The position numbers and the translations under genes were made by a program. 13,520 nt of DNA from contig DAOTGJ010000069.1 of the NCBI GenBank assembly GCA_035447065.1, positions 1 to 13,520 on the forward strand, written 5' to 3'. Below are positions 1 through 6,563 of this stretch, one piece after another. Within the stretch, counting starts at the first letter, position 1; each line of letters begins with the position of its first letter. The stretch is from CALEMW01 sp035447065 (GTDB taxonomy: Bacteria; Krumholzibacteriota; Krumholzibacteriia; LZORAL124-64-63). The notes below the pieces were generated by a model. That model was not told the origin of the DNA and searched no databases. It saw only the letters and a list, made by a program, of their open reading frames with translations.

Positions 1-2
1 GG

Positions 3-200
3 GAGAAGGGGCCGGCGGTGTCGTCGGGGATGCTGAAGGGGGTGACGGATCGGCTCTGGTCGGTGAGGGATGTGTTGGGGGAGCGGATCTTCCGGACACG
101 GGTCGAGCTGCCGGAGGTATGGGCTCGTTACTACGAGCGATCCGTTGCGACGGTGGGGCTTGGTCGGAATCGTCGTCATACCCTGAAGTACGCCTATTGA
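3..200 (+). CDS. 3' end of a probable transposase gene (partial)
   Basis: This reading frame is open from the left edge of the window and stops at TGA 198-200, so only the last 65 codons are visible. The visible part reads ...GPAVSSGMLKGVTDRLWSV and then a basic tail ending RRHTLKYAY. The 'PA(M/V)xxG(L)TDxxWS' pattern resembles the C-terminal tail of several insertion-sequence transposases; this is recall of the family and not a database match. No catalytic DDE residues are visible, since they would lie outside the window. It converges on the glycosyltransferase gene at 270-1805, with a hairpin between them. Internal ATG 30-32 is unlikely to be the true start because the frame is open upstream. 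Alternative: the end of an unrelated hypothetical protein. Confidence 0.45.
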   Translation, partial: EKGPAVSSGMLKGVTDRLWSVRDVLGERIFRTRVELPEVWARYYERSVATVGLGRNRRHTLKYAY

Positions 201-202
201 AG

Positions 203-230
203 AAGGCGCCCACCCGGAGGTGGACGCCTT
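203..230. terminator. Hairpin terminator between convergent genes
   Basis: A 12-bp stem with one C-A mismatch pairs 203-214 with 219-230 around the four-base loop CGGA. It starts three bases after the stop of the left-edge gene and lies 40 bases from the stop of the minus-strand glycosyltransferase. T-tracts are short on both sides: CCTTTGAA on the plus strand and CCTTCTTCAAT on the minus strand. It probably ends transcription from both directions, somewhat better for minus-strand transcripts. Confidence 0.6.
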
Positions 231-269
231 TGAAGACCTCAGGAACATTTTCGATGGCACAACTTACCG

Positions 270-1805
270 CTAGTCGCGCCGCACCCAGATCCGCAGCGAG
301 TCGTCGCGCGCGTACCGCGCCTCCAGCCGGGCCAGCCCCGCCGGCGTCAGCACCTCGTGCCCCGTGCGCGGCGGCTCCAGCAGCACGTCCACATGGGCCG
401 CGATCCAGCGGTCCAGGGTGTCGGCGCGGGCCGCGGCGTAGGCGGCGTTGTTCACGCGCCCGTCCAGGTTCGTCACCGTGATGGGGCCCTGGAACGGCGC
501 CAGGTAGCCCAGCACACCGGCGTTGAAGGCGCCCGCGGTCACGCCGTCGGGGCGGCGCCGGGCCAGCTCCTGGAAGCGCGTGATCCGATCCGCGGGACCG
601 CCGGCGGGGCCGTGCCCCTCCAGCCGGGCCAGGCCGGTGCAGGCCACCGTCGCCAGGATCAGCACGCCGCCCGCCAGTCCAGTCGCCGTCCGACGCCCCA
701 CGCCGTCCAGCAGCGCGCCCACGGCCAGCGCGTGCAGGGCCAGCACCGGCAGTCCGTACCAGTTGATGTACGTCCCCCAGGCCCAGCACAGCAGGATCAC
801 GTGGACCGCGGCGTAGGTCCCGGCCACGGCCAGCAGGCGCCGGTGCCGCCGCAGCAGGGCGGGCCGCAGCGCCGCGGGCACGGCGAGCGCCAGCACCATC
901 GCCGCGGTCACCGCCAGCGCCCAGCGCGCGGCGCGGAACTCCTCGCCGGCCGCGAAGCGCGCGGCGTGGAGCAGGGGCGCCAGGGTCCGGTCGGCCAGGC
1001 CGCGCAGGACCGCCCGCGGGCCGTCTCCGAGCGGGTCCAGGGTTCCGTAGATGGGGAAGTGGCGCTTCACCAGGCCGGACACCTGCACCACGGACCCGAA
1101 CTCCAGCCGGCACCAGAGCAGCCAGGGCGCCAGGACCAGCATCGCCGCGCCGGCCGCCAGCCCCAGGTGGATCGCCCGCCGCCGGCTCAGGCCGCCGTCG
1201 GCGAAGGTCCAGGTCAGCGCGGCCAGGCCCAGGGCCGCCACGGCGTCGGTCCGCGCCAGGCCGGCCAGGCCCAGCAGCAGCCCCAGTCCCAGGGCGCCGC
1301 GGCGCGAGTCCAGGGCGCCGGCCAGCAGGCGTTCCGTCACCGCCAGCACCAGGCATGCCGCCAGCGACGCCTCCAGGCCCCGCAGCCCCACCAGCACCGT
1401 CACCGGCGAGAGGAACCACAGCGCCGCCGCCGCCGTCCGGCCCCGCGCCGACACGCCCGCGCGCGCCAGGATCCGCAGCAGCAGCAGCCCCGTGGCCACG
1501 TCCAGCAGGCCGCTCAGCCCCAGGGCCAGCCGCACCGGCGTCCACGGCGAAGCCGCGGGCACGGCGAAGACAGGCACGAGCAGGGCCAGCCAGAGCGGGT
1601 GGAAGCCGTTGGTGGGCGCCAGGCCGTCGAAGGTGGGGCCGAGCCCCGCGGCCAGGTTCGCGGCGATGCGGAAGTAGTAGTAGGCGTCGTCGGCGATGAT
1701 CACGCCCTCGGGCAGGCCGCTCCAGGCCAGCCCCAGGCGCAGGGCGGCGCCGGCCAGGACGATGGCCGCCAGCAGGGTGGGGAAACGTCGCGCCGGACTC
1801 TTCAT
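270..1805 (-). CDS. GT-C-type integral membrane glycosyltransferase, 511 aa
   Basis: Probable polyprenyl-phosphate-sugar-dependent transferase of the GT-C fold (ArnT/PMT-like), acting on the periplasmic face of the inner membrane. After a first hydrophobic segment (about residues 10-29) comes IIADDAYYYFRIAANLA with D39-D40, the acidic pair GT-C enzymes carry in the first external loop, and then TNGFHPLW (65-72). About eleven further hydrophobic stretches run to residue 391. The last 110 residues are soluble and include GAFNAGVLGYL and TNLDGRVNN. The frame stays open to about 1994, but the translation upstream of 1805 is low-complexity and crosses a promoter and repeats. I therefore start at MKSP (ATG 1805-1803), eight bases after a -10 box. 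A start at 1823 (MPYSPAMKSP) is the alternative. The acceptor and sugar cannot be read from sequence. The fold assignment is fairly secure, the exact function is not. Confidence 0.82.
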   Translation of the reverse strand: MKSPARRFPTLLAAIVLAGAALRLGLAWSGLPEGVIIADDAYYYFRIAANLAAGLGPTFDGLAPTNGFHPLWLALLVPVFAVPAASPWTPVRLALGLSGLLDVATGLLLLRILARAGVSARGRTAAAALWFLSPVTVLVGLRGLEASLAACLVLAVTERLLAGALDSRRGALGLGLLLGLAGLARTDAVAALGLAALTWTFADGGLSRRRAIHLGLAAGAAMLVLAPWLLWCRLEFGSVVQVSGLVKRHFPIYGTLDPLGDGPRAVLRGLADRTLAPLLHAARFAAGEEFRAARWALAVTAAMVLALAVPAALRPALLRRHRRLLAVAGTYAAVHVILLCWAWGTYINWYGLPVLALHALAVGALLDGVGRRTATGLAGGVLILATVACTGLARLEGHGPAGGPADRITRFQELARRRPDGVTAGAFNAGVLGYLAPFQGPITVTNLDGRVNNAAYAAARADTLDRWIAAHVDVLLEPPRTGHEVLTPAGLARLEARYARDDSLRIWVRRD

Positions 1806-1813
1806 TGCGGGGG

Positions 1814-1842
1814 AGTATGGCATGGCGGTCGGCCCGCGACAA
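1814..1842 (-). promoter_or_regulatory. Sigma70-like promoter of the glycosyltransferase gene
   Basis: On the minus strand, TTGTCG (1842-1837) is followed by a 17-base spacer and CATACT (1819-1814). Only eight bases separate the -10 box from ATG 1805. Transcription should therefore start at or within about two bases of the start codon, which implies a leaderless or nearly leaderless message. No Shine-Dalgarno sequence is present. The assignment rests on box match and spacing only. Confidence 0.5.
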
Positions 1843-1849
1843 GCGGACC

Positions 1850-1915
1850 GGAGACGCTTGGTGATCGGGCCGGAGACGCTTGGCGATCGGGCCGGAGAAG
1901 CTTGGCGATCGGGCC
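1850..1915. repeat. Three tandem 22-bp direct repeats between divergent promoters
   Basis: The copies lie at 1850-1871, 1872-1893 and 1894-1915 with no gaps. Each begins GGAGA(C/A)GCTTGG and ends GATCGGGCC. Copy 1 has T instead of C at its 13th base, and copy 3 has A instead of C at its 6th. The array sits between the -35 box of the leftward promoter (1837-1842) and the -10 box of the rightward promoter (1925-1930). The TTGGCG of copy 3 is also the apparent rightward -35 box. The period of 22 bp is about two helical turns, so repeated sites would face the same side of the DNA. A regulator-binding array is an inference. Confidence 0.85.
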
Positions 1916-1930
1916 GCCGGGGCCTAAACT
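1902..1930 (+). promoter_or_regulatory. Sigma70-like rightward promoter embedded in repeat copy 3
   Basis: TTGGCG (1902-1907), a 17-base spacer and TAAACT (1925-1930) form a good match in box and spacing. The -35 box is part of the third tandem repeat. The next plus-strand gene begins at 2015, giving a leader of about 80 bases. It could also serve the efflux operon starting at 2344, since no terminator is visible between. Confidence 0.5.
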
Positions 1931-2014
1931 GGCGGGACCGACGCGCCGCCCGGACCGCAACCCAGGGAGCCGCCCCATGCACCGTCCCGACCACCTCCGC
2001 CGGATGCCACGCCC

Positions 2015-2269
2015 ATGACCTGGGCCGATGCGGTGGGCCTCATCGGTGTGGCCGGCATCCTCGCGGCCTACGCCCTGCTGCAGGCGGACCGCCTGCGCGC
2101 CGCCGATCCGCGCTACTCCCTGCTCAACGCCGCGGGCGCCGCCGGCGTGCTGGTCTCCCTGATCGCCGACTTCAACCTGTCCGCCTTCCTGGTGGAGTTC
2201 TTCTGGCTCCTGATCTCCCTGGCGGGCCTGGTGAAGGCGGCACGCAACTCCGGCGCGGCGGAACCGTAG
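2015..2269 (+). CDS. CBU_0592-like small membrane protein, 84 aa
   Basis: The protein has three hydrophobic segments, at about residues 5-23, 36-50 and 55-73. The pattern (GLIGVAGILAAYALLQ, YSLLNAAGAAGVLVSLI, then a segment with EFFWLLISLAGLVK) fits the short CBU_0592-like membrane proteins in length and in the spacing of N, G, S and W residues. The biochemical role of that family is unknown. The start ATG 2015 has only weak ribosome-binding sequence upstream, but it precedes the first hydrophobic segment at the distance usual for the family. It is divergent from the glycosyltransferase, and 74 bases separate it from the efflux adaptor gene, so co-transcription is possible. Confidence 0.75.
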   Translation: MTWADAVGLIGVAGILAAYALLQADRLRAADPRYSLLNAAGAAGVLVSLIADFNLSAFLVEFFWLLISLAGLVKAARNSGAAEP

Positions 2270-2343
2270 GCAGGCCCGCGTTTTCCCTCTACCTTGTCCG
2301 GAACCCGAAAACCGATCGAAATCCTGAAGGGAACCCCGAAGCC

Positions 2344-3477
2344 ATGCCCACCACGCCTCGACGCCGCGCCGCCGCGACGCTCCTGTCCGCTCTGCTGCTG
2401 CTGTCCGCCCTGGCCCTGAGCGGGTGCGGGGGCGACGAGGCCGCCCCCGCGGCCCAGGCCCAGCCGGGCGGCCGGCCCGGCGGCGGTCCCGGCCAGGGAG
2501 GCGGCGGCCGACCGGTGCCCGTGGCCGTGGCCGCGGCCGCCACCGGCACCATCGCCGCCTACTACGACGCCACCGCCACCCTGGAGGCCGAGAAGCAGGC
2601 CGAGGTGCTGGCCCGCGTGGACGGCGTGGTCCAGGAGCTGGCCGTGGAGGAGGGCGACCACGTGCGCACGGGCGACCTGCTCCTGCGCATCGCCAACGAC
2701 GAGTACCGCTACCGCGTGGAGCAGGCCGCGGCGGCGTCGGCCAACCAGCGGGCCCGCTTCGAGCGCTTCGAGGCCATGGTGGCGGAGGCCCTGGTGTCGG
2801 ACGAGGAGTTCCAGACCGCCAAGAGCGAGCTGGCGAGCGCCGAGGCCGAGGAGGGCCTGGCGCGCCTGACCCTGTCCTACACGCGCGTCGAGGCGCCCTT
2901 CGCCGGCCGCGTCACCTCGCGCCTGGTGGACGTGGGACAGAACGTGTCCGGCGGCACGCCCCTGTTCGTCCTGGCCGACTTCGACCCCCTGCTGGCCCGC
3001 GTCCACGTGCCCGGCCGCGAGTTCCGCGACCTCCAGCGCGACGAGCCCGTGCGCCTCACCCTGGACAGCACCGGCGAGCGCCTGGAGGGCCGCATCAAGC
3101 TGGTCAGCCCGGTCATCGATCCGGCCAGCGGCACTATCAAGCTCACCATCGAGATCCCGGATCATCCCGACGACGTGCGCCCCGGCGACTTCGCCCAGGT
3201 CCGCATCGTCACCGAGCGCCGCGACGGCGCGCTGCTCGTGCCCCGCGGCGCCGTGCTCACCGACAAGGGCGAGCAGGTGGTCTTCGTGCCGGTTCCGGGC
3301 GAGGGCGGCGTGACCGCCGAGCGCCGCGTGGTGGAGACCGGCTTCACCGACGAGGACCACGCCCAGATCCTGTCCGGCCTGAGCGACGGCGAGCAGGTGG
3401 TGGTCAAGGGCCAGCGCTCCCTGAAGCACGGGTCGCCCCTGAAGATCCTCGAGGACGCCGCCGGGGCGGCGGAGTGA
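2344..3477 (+). CDS. RND efflux membrane-fusion (periplasmic adaptor) lipoprotein, 377 aa
   Basis: HlyD/AcrA-type adaptor that links an inner-membrane RND permease to an outer-membrane channel. The N-terminus is a lipoprotein signal: a basic start, a leucine-rich core, then LSGC with C28 as the lipidation site. A Gly/Pro-rich linker (about 37-57) follows. The biotinyl-lipoyl-like half-motif is at about 85-118 (VDGVVQELAVEEGDHVRTGD). A short helical hairpin (about 120-178) leads to the second lipoyl half (RVEAPFAGRV, DVGQNVSGGTPLF) and the beta-barrel and membrane-proximal domains (RPGDFAQVRI, VPRGAVL, GLSDGEQVV). AAGGGAA at 2327-2333 is a plausible but distant ribosome-binding site. The start is fixed by the signal peptide; the frame is open further upstream but codes nothing sensible. 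The stop overlaps the permease start by one base. Substrate is unknown. Confidence 0.93.
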   Translation: MPTTPRRRAAATLLSALLLLSALALSGCGGDEAAPAAQAQPGGRPGGGPGQGGGGRPVPVAVAAAATGTIAAYYDATATLEAEKQAEVLARVDGVVQELAVEEGDHVRTGDLLLRIANDEYRYRVEQAAAASANQRARFERFEAMVAEALVSDEEFQTAKSELASAEAEEGLARLTLSYTRVEAPFAGRVTSRLVDVGQNVSGGTPLFVLADFDPLLARVHVPGREFRDLQRDEPVRLTLDSTGERLEGRIKLVSPVIDPASGTIKLTIEIPDHPDDVRPGDFAQVRIVTERRDGALLVPRGAVLTDKGEQVVFVPVPGEGGVTAERRVVETGFTDEDHAQILSGLSDGEQVVVKGQRSLKHGSPLKILEDAAGAAE

Positions 3478-6400
3478 TGCGGGCTCTGGTCGACCTGGCG
3501 GTGCGCCGCCGCGTCAGCGTGGTCATGGCCTGCCTGGCCGTGGCGGCCTTCGGCGTGGTGGCCTACCAGCGCCTTCCCCTGGAGCTCTTTCCGGACATCA
3601 CCTATCCCTCGCTCACCGTGCAGACCGAGTTCCCCGACACCGCGCCCCAGGAGGTGGAGAACCTGCTGACGCGCCCGGTGGAGGAGGCCGTGGGCGTGCT
3701 GCGCGGCCTGCAGACCATCCACTCCGTGTCGCGCGCGGGCATGAGCGAGGTCACCCTGGAGTTCGCCTGGGGCACGGACATGGACCTGCTGTCCATGGAG
3801 GTGCGCGAGAAGCTGGACCGCCTGGTGCTGCCGGAGGAGGCCCAGGATCCCGTGGTCCTGCGCTTCGACCCCAGCCTGGATCCCATCGTGCGCCTGGCCC
3901 TCTCCGGCGAGCAGGATCTGACCTTCCTGCGCCGCCTGGCCGACAAGCAGATCAAGCAGGACTTCGAGACCCTCAAGGGCGTGGCCTCGGCCCAGATCAA
4001 GGGCGGCCTGGAGGAGGAGATCCACGTGGACGTGGACCAGGACCGCCTGGCGGCCCTGGGGCTCACCCTGGACCAGGTGCGCCAGGTGGTGGGCGTGGGC
4101 AACGTGAACCTGCCGGGCGGCGCCCTGCGCGGGCGCGAGAGCCAGTTCCTGATCCGCACCGTGAACGAGTTCGACGACGTGGCCGAGATCGCCGACCTGA
4201 TACTCCGCCGCGACGCCGGCGGCGTGGTGCGCGTGTCCGACGTGGCGGAGGTGCGCCGCGGCAGCAAGGAGCGCGAGGAGATCACCCGCGTCAACGGCCG
4301 GGAGTCCGTGGAGATCGCCCTCTACAAGGAGGGCGACGCCAACACCGTGACCGTGGCCAAGCTCCTGCGCGGCCGCATCGCCGAGTGGCAGGGCGGCAAG
4401 CTGCCCGCGGGCACGGAGCTCACGGTGCTCTTCGACCAGTCGGGCTTCATCCGCCAGGCCGTGGACGAGGTGCGCAACGCCGCGCTCATCGGCGGCCTCA
4501 TGGCCGTGGCCGTGCTGTTCCTCTTCCTGCGCAACGTGCGCAGCACGGTGATCATCGCCACCAGCATCCCCATCTCCATCGTGGCGGCCTTCGTGGCCAT
4601 GTACCGCGCCGACGTGTCGCTGAACATCATGTCGCTGGGCGGCCTGACCCTGGGCATCGGCATGCTGGTGGACAGCTCCATCGTGGTGCTGGAGTCCATC
4701 GACCGCCGCCGGCGCCGGGGCGCGTCGCTCTACCGCGCCGCGGTGGACGGCACCAGCGAGGTGGGCGCCGCCGTGGCCGCGTCCACGCTGACCACCGTGG
4801 CGGTGTTCCTGCCCATCGTCTTCGTGGAGGGCGTGGCGGGGCAGCTCTTCCGCGACCAGGCCCTGACGGTGACCTTCAGCCTTCTGGCCTCGCTGGTGGT
4901 GGCCGTCACGCTCATCCCCATGCTCAGCGCCGCGGGGGCGCCCCTGACCGGCCGTCATGAGAAGCCCCTGCCCATGGCCGACGACGGCGCCCACGAGATC
5001 GCGGACCTGGGCTGGGTCACGCGGGCCTACGACCGACTGCTGGGCGGCGCCCTGCGGCGCCCGTGGCTGGCGCTGGTCCTGGGCTTCGGGACCTTCGGCC
5101 TGGCCCTGCTCGGGGTCCGGGGGCTGGGCACCGAGCTCATCCCGTCCATGACCCAGGGCGAGTTCTTCTACGAGGTCACCCTGCCCGAGGGCGCCTCGCT
5201 GGCGGCCACGGACCGCACCGTGGCGGTCATGGAGCAGGCCGCCGCGGCGGATCCGGCCGTGGACCGAACCTATGCCACCATCGGCAGCCGCCAGGTCACC
5301 GGCGGCCTCGCGCTGAACTCCGAAGGCGAGAACCTGGGGCAGATGAACGTGGTGCTGAAGGACCGCGGCGACGAGGTCCTGGAGGAGGCCGTGGCCGAGC
5401 GCCTGCGCGCCCGCTTCGTGGAGCTGCCGGACCTGGAGGTGCGCGTGGGCCGCCCCAGCTACTTCAGCCTCAAGACGCCGGTGGAGGTGGTGCTCTTCGG
5501 GGAGGATCTGGACGACCTGCGCTCCTACTCCCTTGAGGTGGCGTCGCGCCTGCAGGCGGTGCCGGGGCTGGTGGACGTGCGCTCCAGCCTGGAGGCGGGC
5601 AACCCGGAGCTGCAGGTGGTCTTCGACCGCGAGCGCCTGGCGGCCCTGGGCCTGGACATGGGCGTGCTCTCGGAGACCCTGAAGAACCGCGTGCTGGGCG
5701 TGGTGCCCACGCGCTTCAAGGAGCAGGACCGCCAGATCGACATCCGCATCCGCAACCGCGAGGCGGACCGCGCCTCGGTGGCCGACGTGCGCAACCTGGT
5801 GCTGCCCGGCTCGCCGGACGGCCAGGGCGAGCTGCGCCTGATGTCCGTGGCGGACGTGACGGAGGCCCGCGGGCCCGCGGAGATCCACCGTCTGCAGCAG
5901 CAGCGCGCCGCCGTGGTCACGGCCAACCTGGAGGGCCGCAGCCTGGGCGCCGCGGTGGACGACGTGACCGCCGCCCTCGCGTCCATGACGCCGCCGCCGG
6001 GCGTGACGGCCGAGATCGGCGGCCAGAACCGGGAGATGGAGCAGAGCTTCGCCAGCCTGCAGTTCGCCATCGCCCTGGCCGTGTTCCTGGTCTACCTGGT
6101 GATGGCGGCCACCTTCGAGTCCTTCCTGCATCCCCTGCTGGTGCTGTTCACGGTGCCCCTGGCCCTGGTGGGCGTGGTGGGGGCCCTGCTGCTGACCGGC
6201 ACCGAGGTGTCCGTCATCGTGCTGATCGGCACGGTCATGCTGGTGGGCATCGTGGTGAACAACGCCATCGTGCTGATCGACACGGTGAACCGCCTGCGCC
6301 GCGCCGGCGTGGGCAAGGAGGAGGCCCTGCTGCGCGCCGGCCACGTGCGCCTGCGGCCCATCCTCATGACCACCCTGACCACCATCCTGGGCCTGCTGCC

Positions 6401-6563
6401 CATGGCCATGAGCTGGGGCGAGGGCGCGGAGCTGCGCGCGCCCCTGGCCGTGACCGTGGCCGGCGGCCTGCTGCTGAGCACGCTGCTGACCCTGGTGGTC
6501 ATCCCGGCGGCCTACAAGGTGGTGCCCTCGCGCATCGCCGCCGAGGAGGAGGATCCGGCGTGA
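3477..6563 (+). CDS. RND efflux permease 1 (HAE1/AcrB-like), 1028 aa
   Basis: Proton-driven inner-membrane exporter with the full RND length and two-fold repeat. TM1 is at about 10-30, followed by the conserved LPLELFPDITYPSLTV region and the porter domain. The TM2-TM6 block is at about 335-490, with GIGMLVDSSIVVLESI (D399) in TM4. The second periplasmic half runs from about 550 to 860, and the second TM block from about 861 to 1015, with GIVVNNAIVLID (N928, N929) in TM10 and RPILMTTLTTILGLLPM after it. Only one of the two adjacent aspartates of E. coli AcrB TM4 is present, and the AcrB TM10 lysine position is Asn. This is a known variant, as in SwrC-like pumps. The ATG overlaps the adaptor stop (TGATG), with GGAG at 3471-3474, so translation is coupled. 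Substrate cannot be read; the heavy-metal (CusA-type) signature is absent. Confidence 0.93.
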   Translation: MRALVDLAVRRRVSVVMACLAVAAFGVVAYQRLPLELFPDITYPSLTVQTEFPDTAPQEVENLLTRPVEEAVGVLRGLQTIHSVSRAGMSEVTLEFAWGTDMDLLSMEVREKLDRLVLPEEAQDPVVLRFDPSLDPIVRLALSGEQDLTFLRRLADKQIKQDFETLKGVASAQIKGGLEEEIHVDVDQDRLAALGLTLDQVRQVVGVGNVNLPGGALRGRESQFLIRTVNEFDDVAEIADLILRRDAGGVVRVSDVAEVRRGSKEREEITRVNGRESVEIALYKEGDANTVTVAKLLRGRIAEWQGGKLPAGTELTVLFDQSGFIRQAVDEVRNAALIGGLMAVAVLFLFLRNVRSTVIIATSIPISIVAAFVAMYRADVSLNIMSLGGLTLGIGMLVDSSIVVLESIDRRRRRGASLYRAAVDGTSEVGAAVAASTLTTVAVFLPIVFVEGVAGQLFRDQALTVTFSLLASLVVAVTLIPMLSAAGAPLTGRHEKPLPMADDGAHEIADLGWVTRAYDRLLGGALRRPWLALVLGFGTFGLALLGVRGLGTELIPSMTQGEFFYEVTLPEGASLAATDRTVAVMEQAAAADPAVDRTYATIGSRQVTGGLALNSEGENLGQMNVVLKDRGDEVLEEAVAERLRARFVELPDLEVRVGRPSYFSLKTPVEVVLFGEDLDDLRSYSLEVASRLQAVPGLVDVRSSLEAGNPELQVVFDRERLAALGLDMGVLSETLKNRVLGVVPTRFKEQDRQIDIRIRNREADRASVADVRNLVLPGSPDGQGELRLMSVADVTEARGPAEIHRLQQQRAAVVTANLEGRSLGAAVDDVTAALASMTPPPGVTAEIGGQNREMEQSFASLQFAIALAVFLVYLVMAATFESFLHPLLVLFTVPLALVGVVGALLLTGTEVSVIVLIGTVMLVGIVVNNAIVLIDTVNRLRRAGVGKEEALLRAGHVRLRPILMTTLTTILGLLPMAMSWGEGAELRAPLAVTVAGGLLLSTLLTLVVIPAAYKVVPSRIAAEEEDPA

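Noticed and set aside
357..2018. Long plus-strand open frame opposite the glycosyltransferase
   Set aside because: Its translation is rich in Arg, Gln, Gly, His and Pro with no domain, typical of the antisense of GC-rich DNA; the minus strand gives a coherent membrane protein.
2267..2295. Promoter directly ahead of the adaptor gene (TAGGCA, 17 bases, TACCTT)
   Set aside because: The -35 box is too poor; the operon may instead be read from the 1902-1930 promoter.
3162..6344. Minus-strand open frame of about 1060 codons opposite permease 1
   Set aside because: Low-complexity His/Gln/Ala/Gly translation without motifs; it mirrors the real permease.
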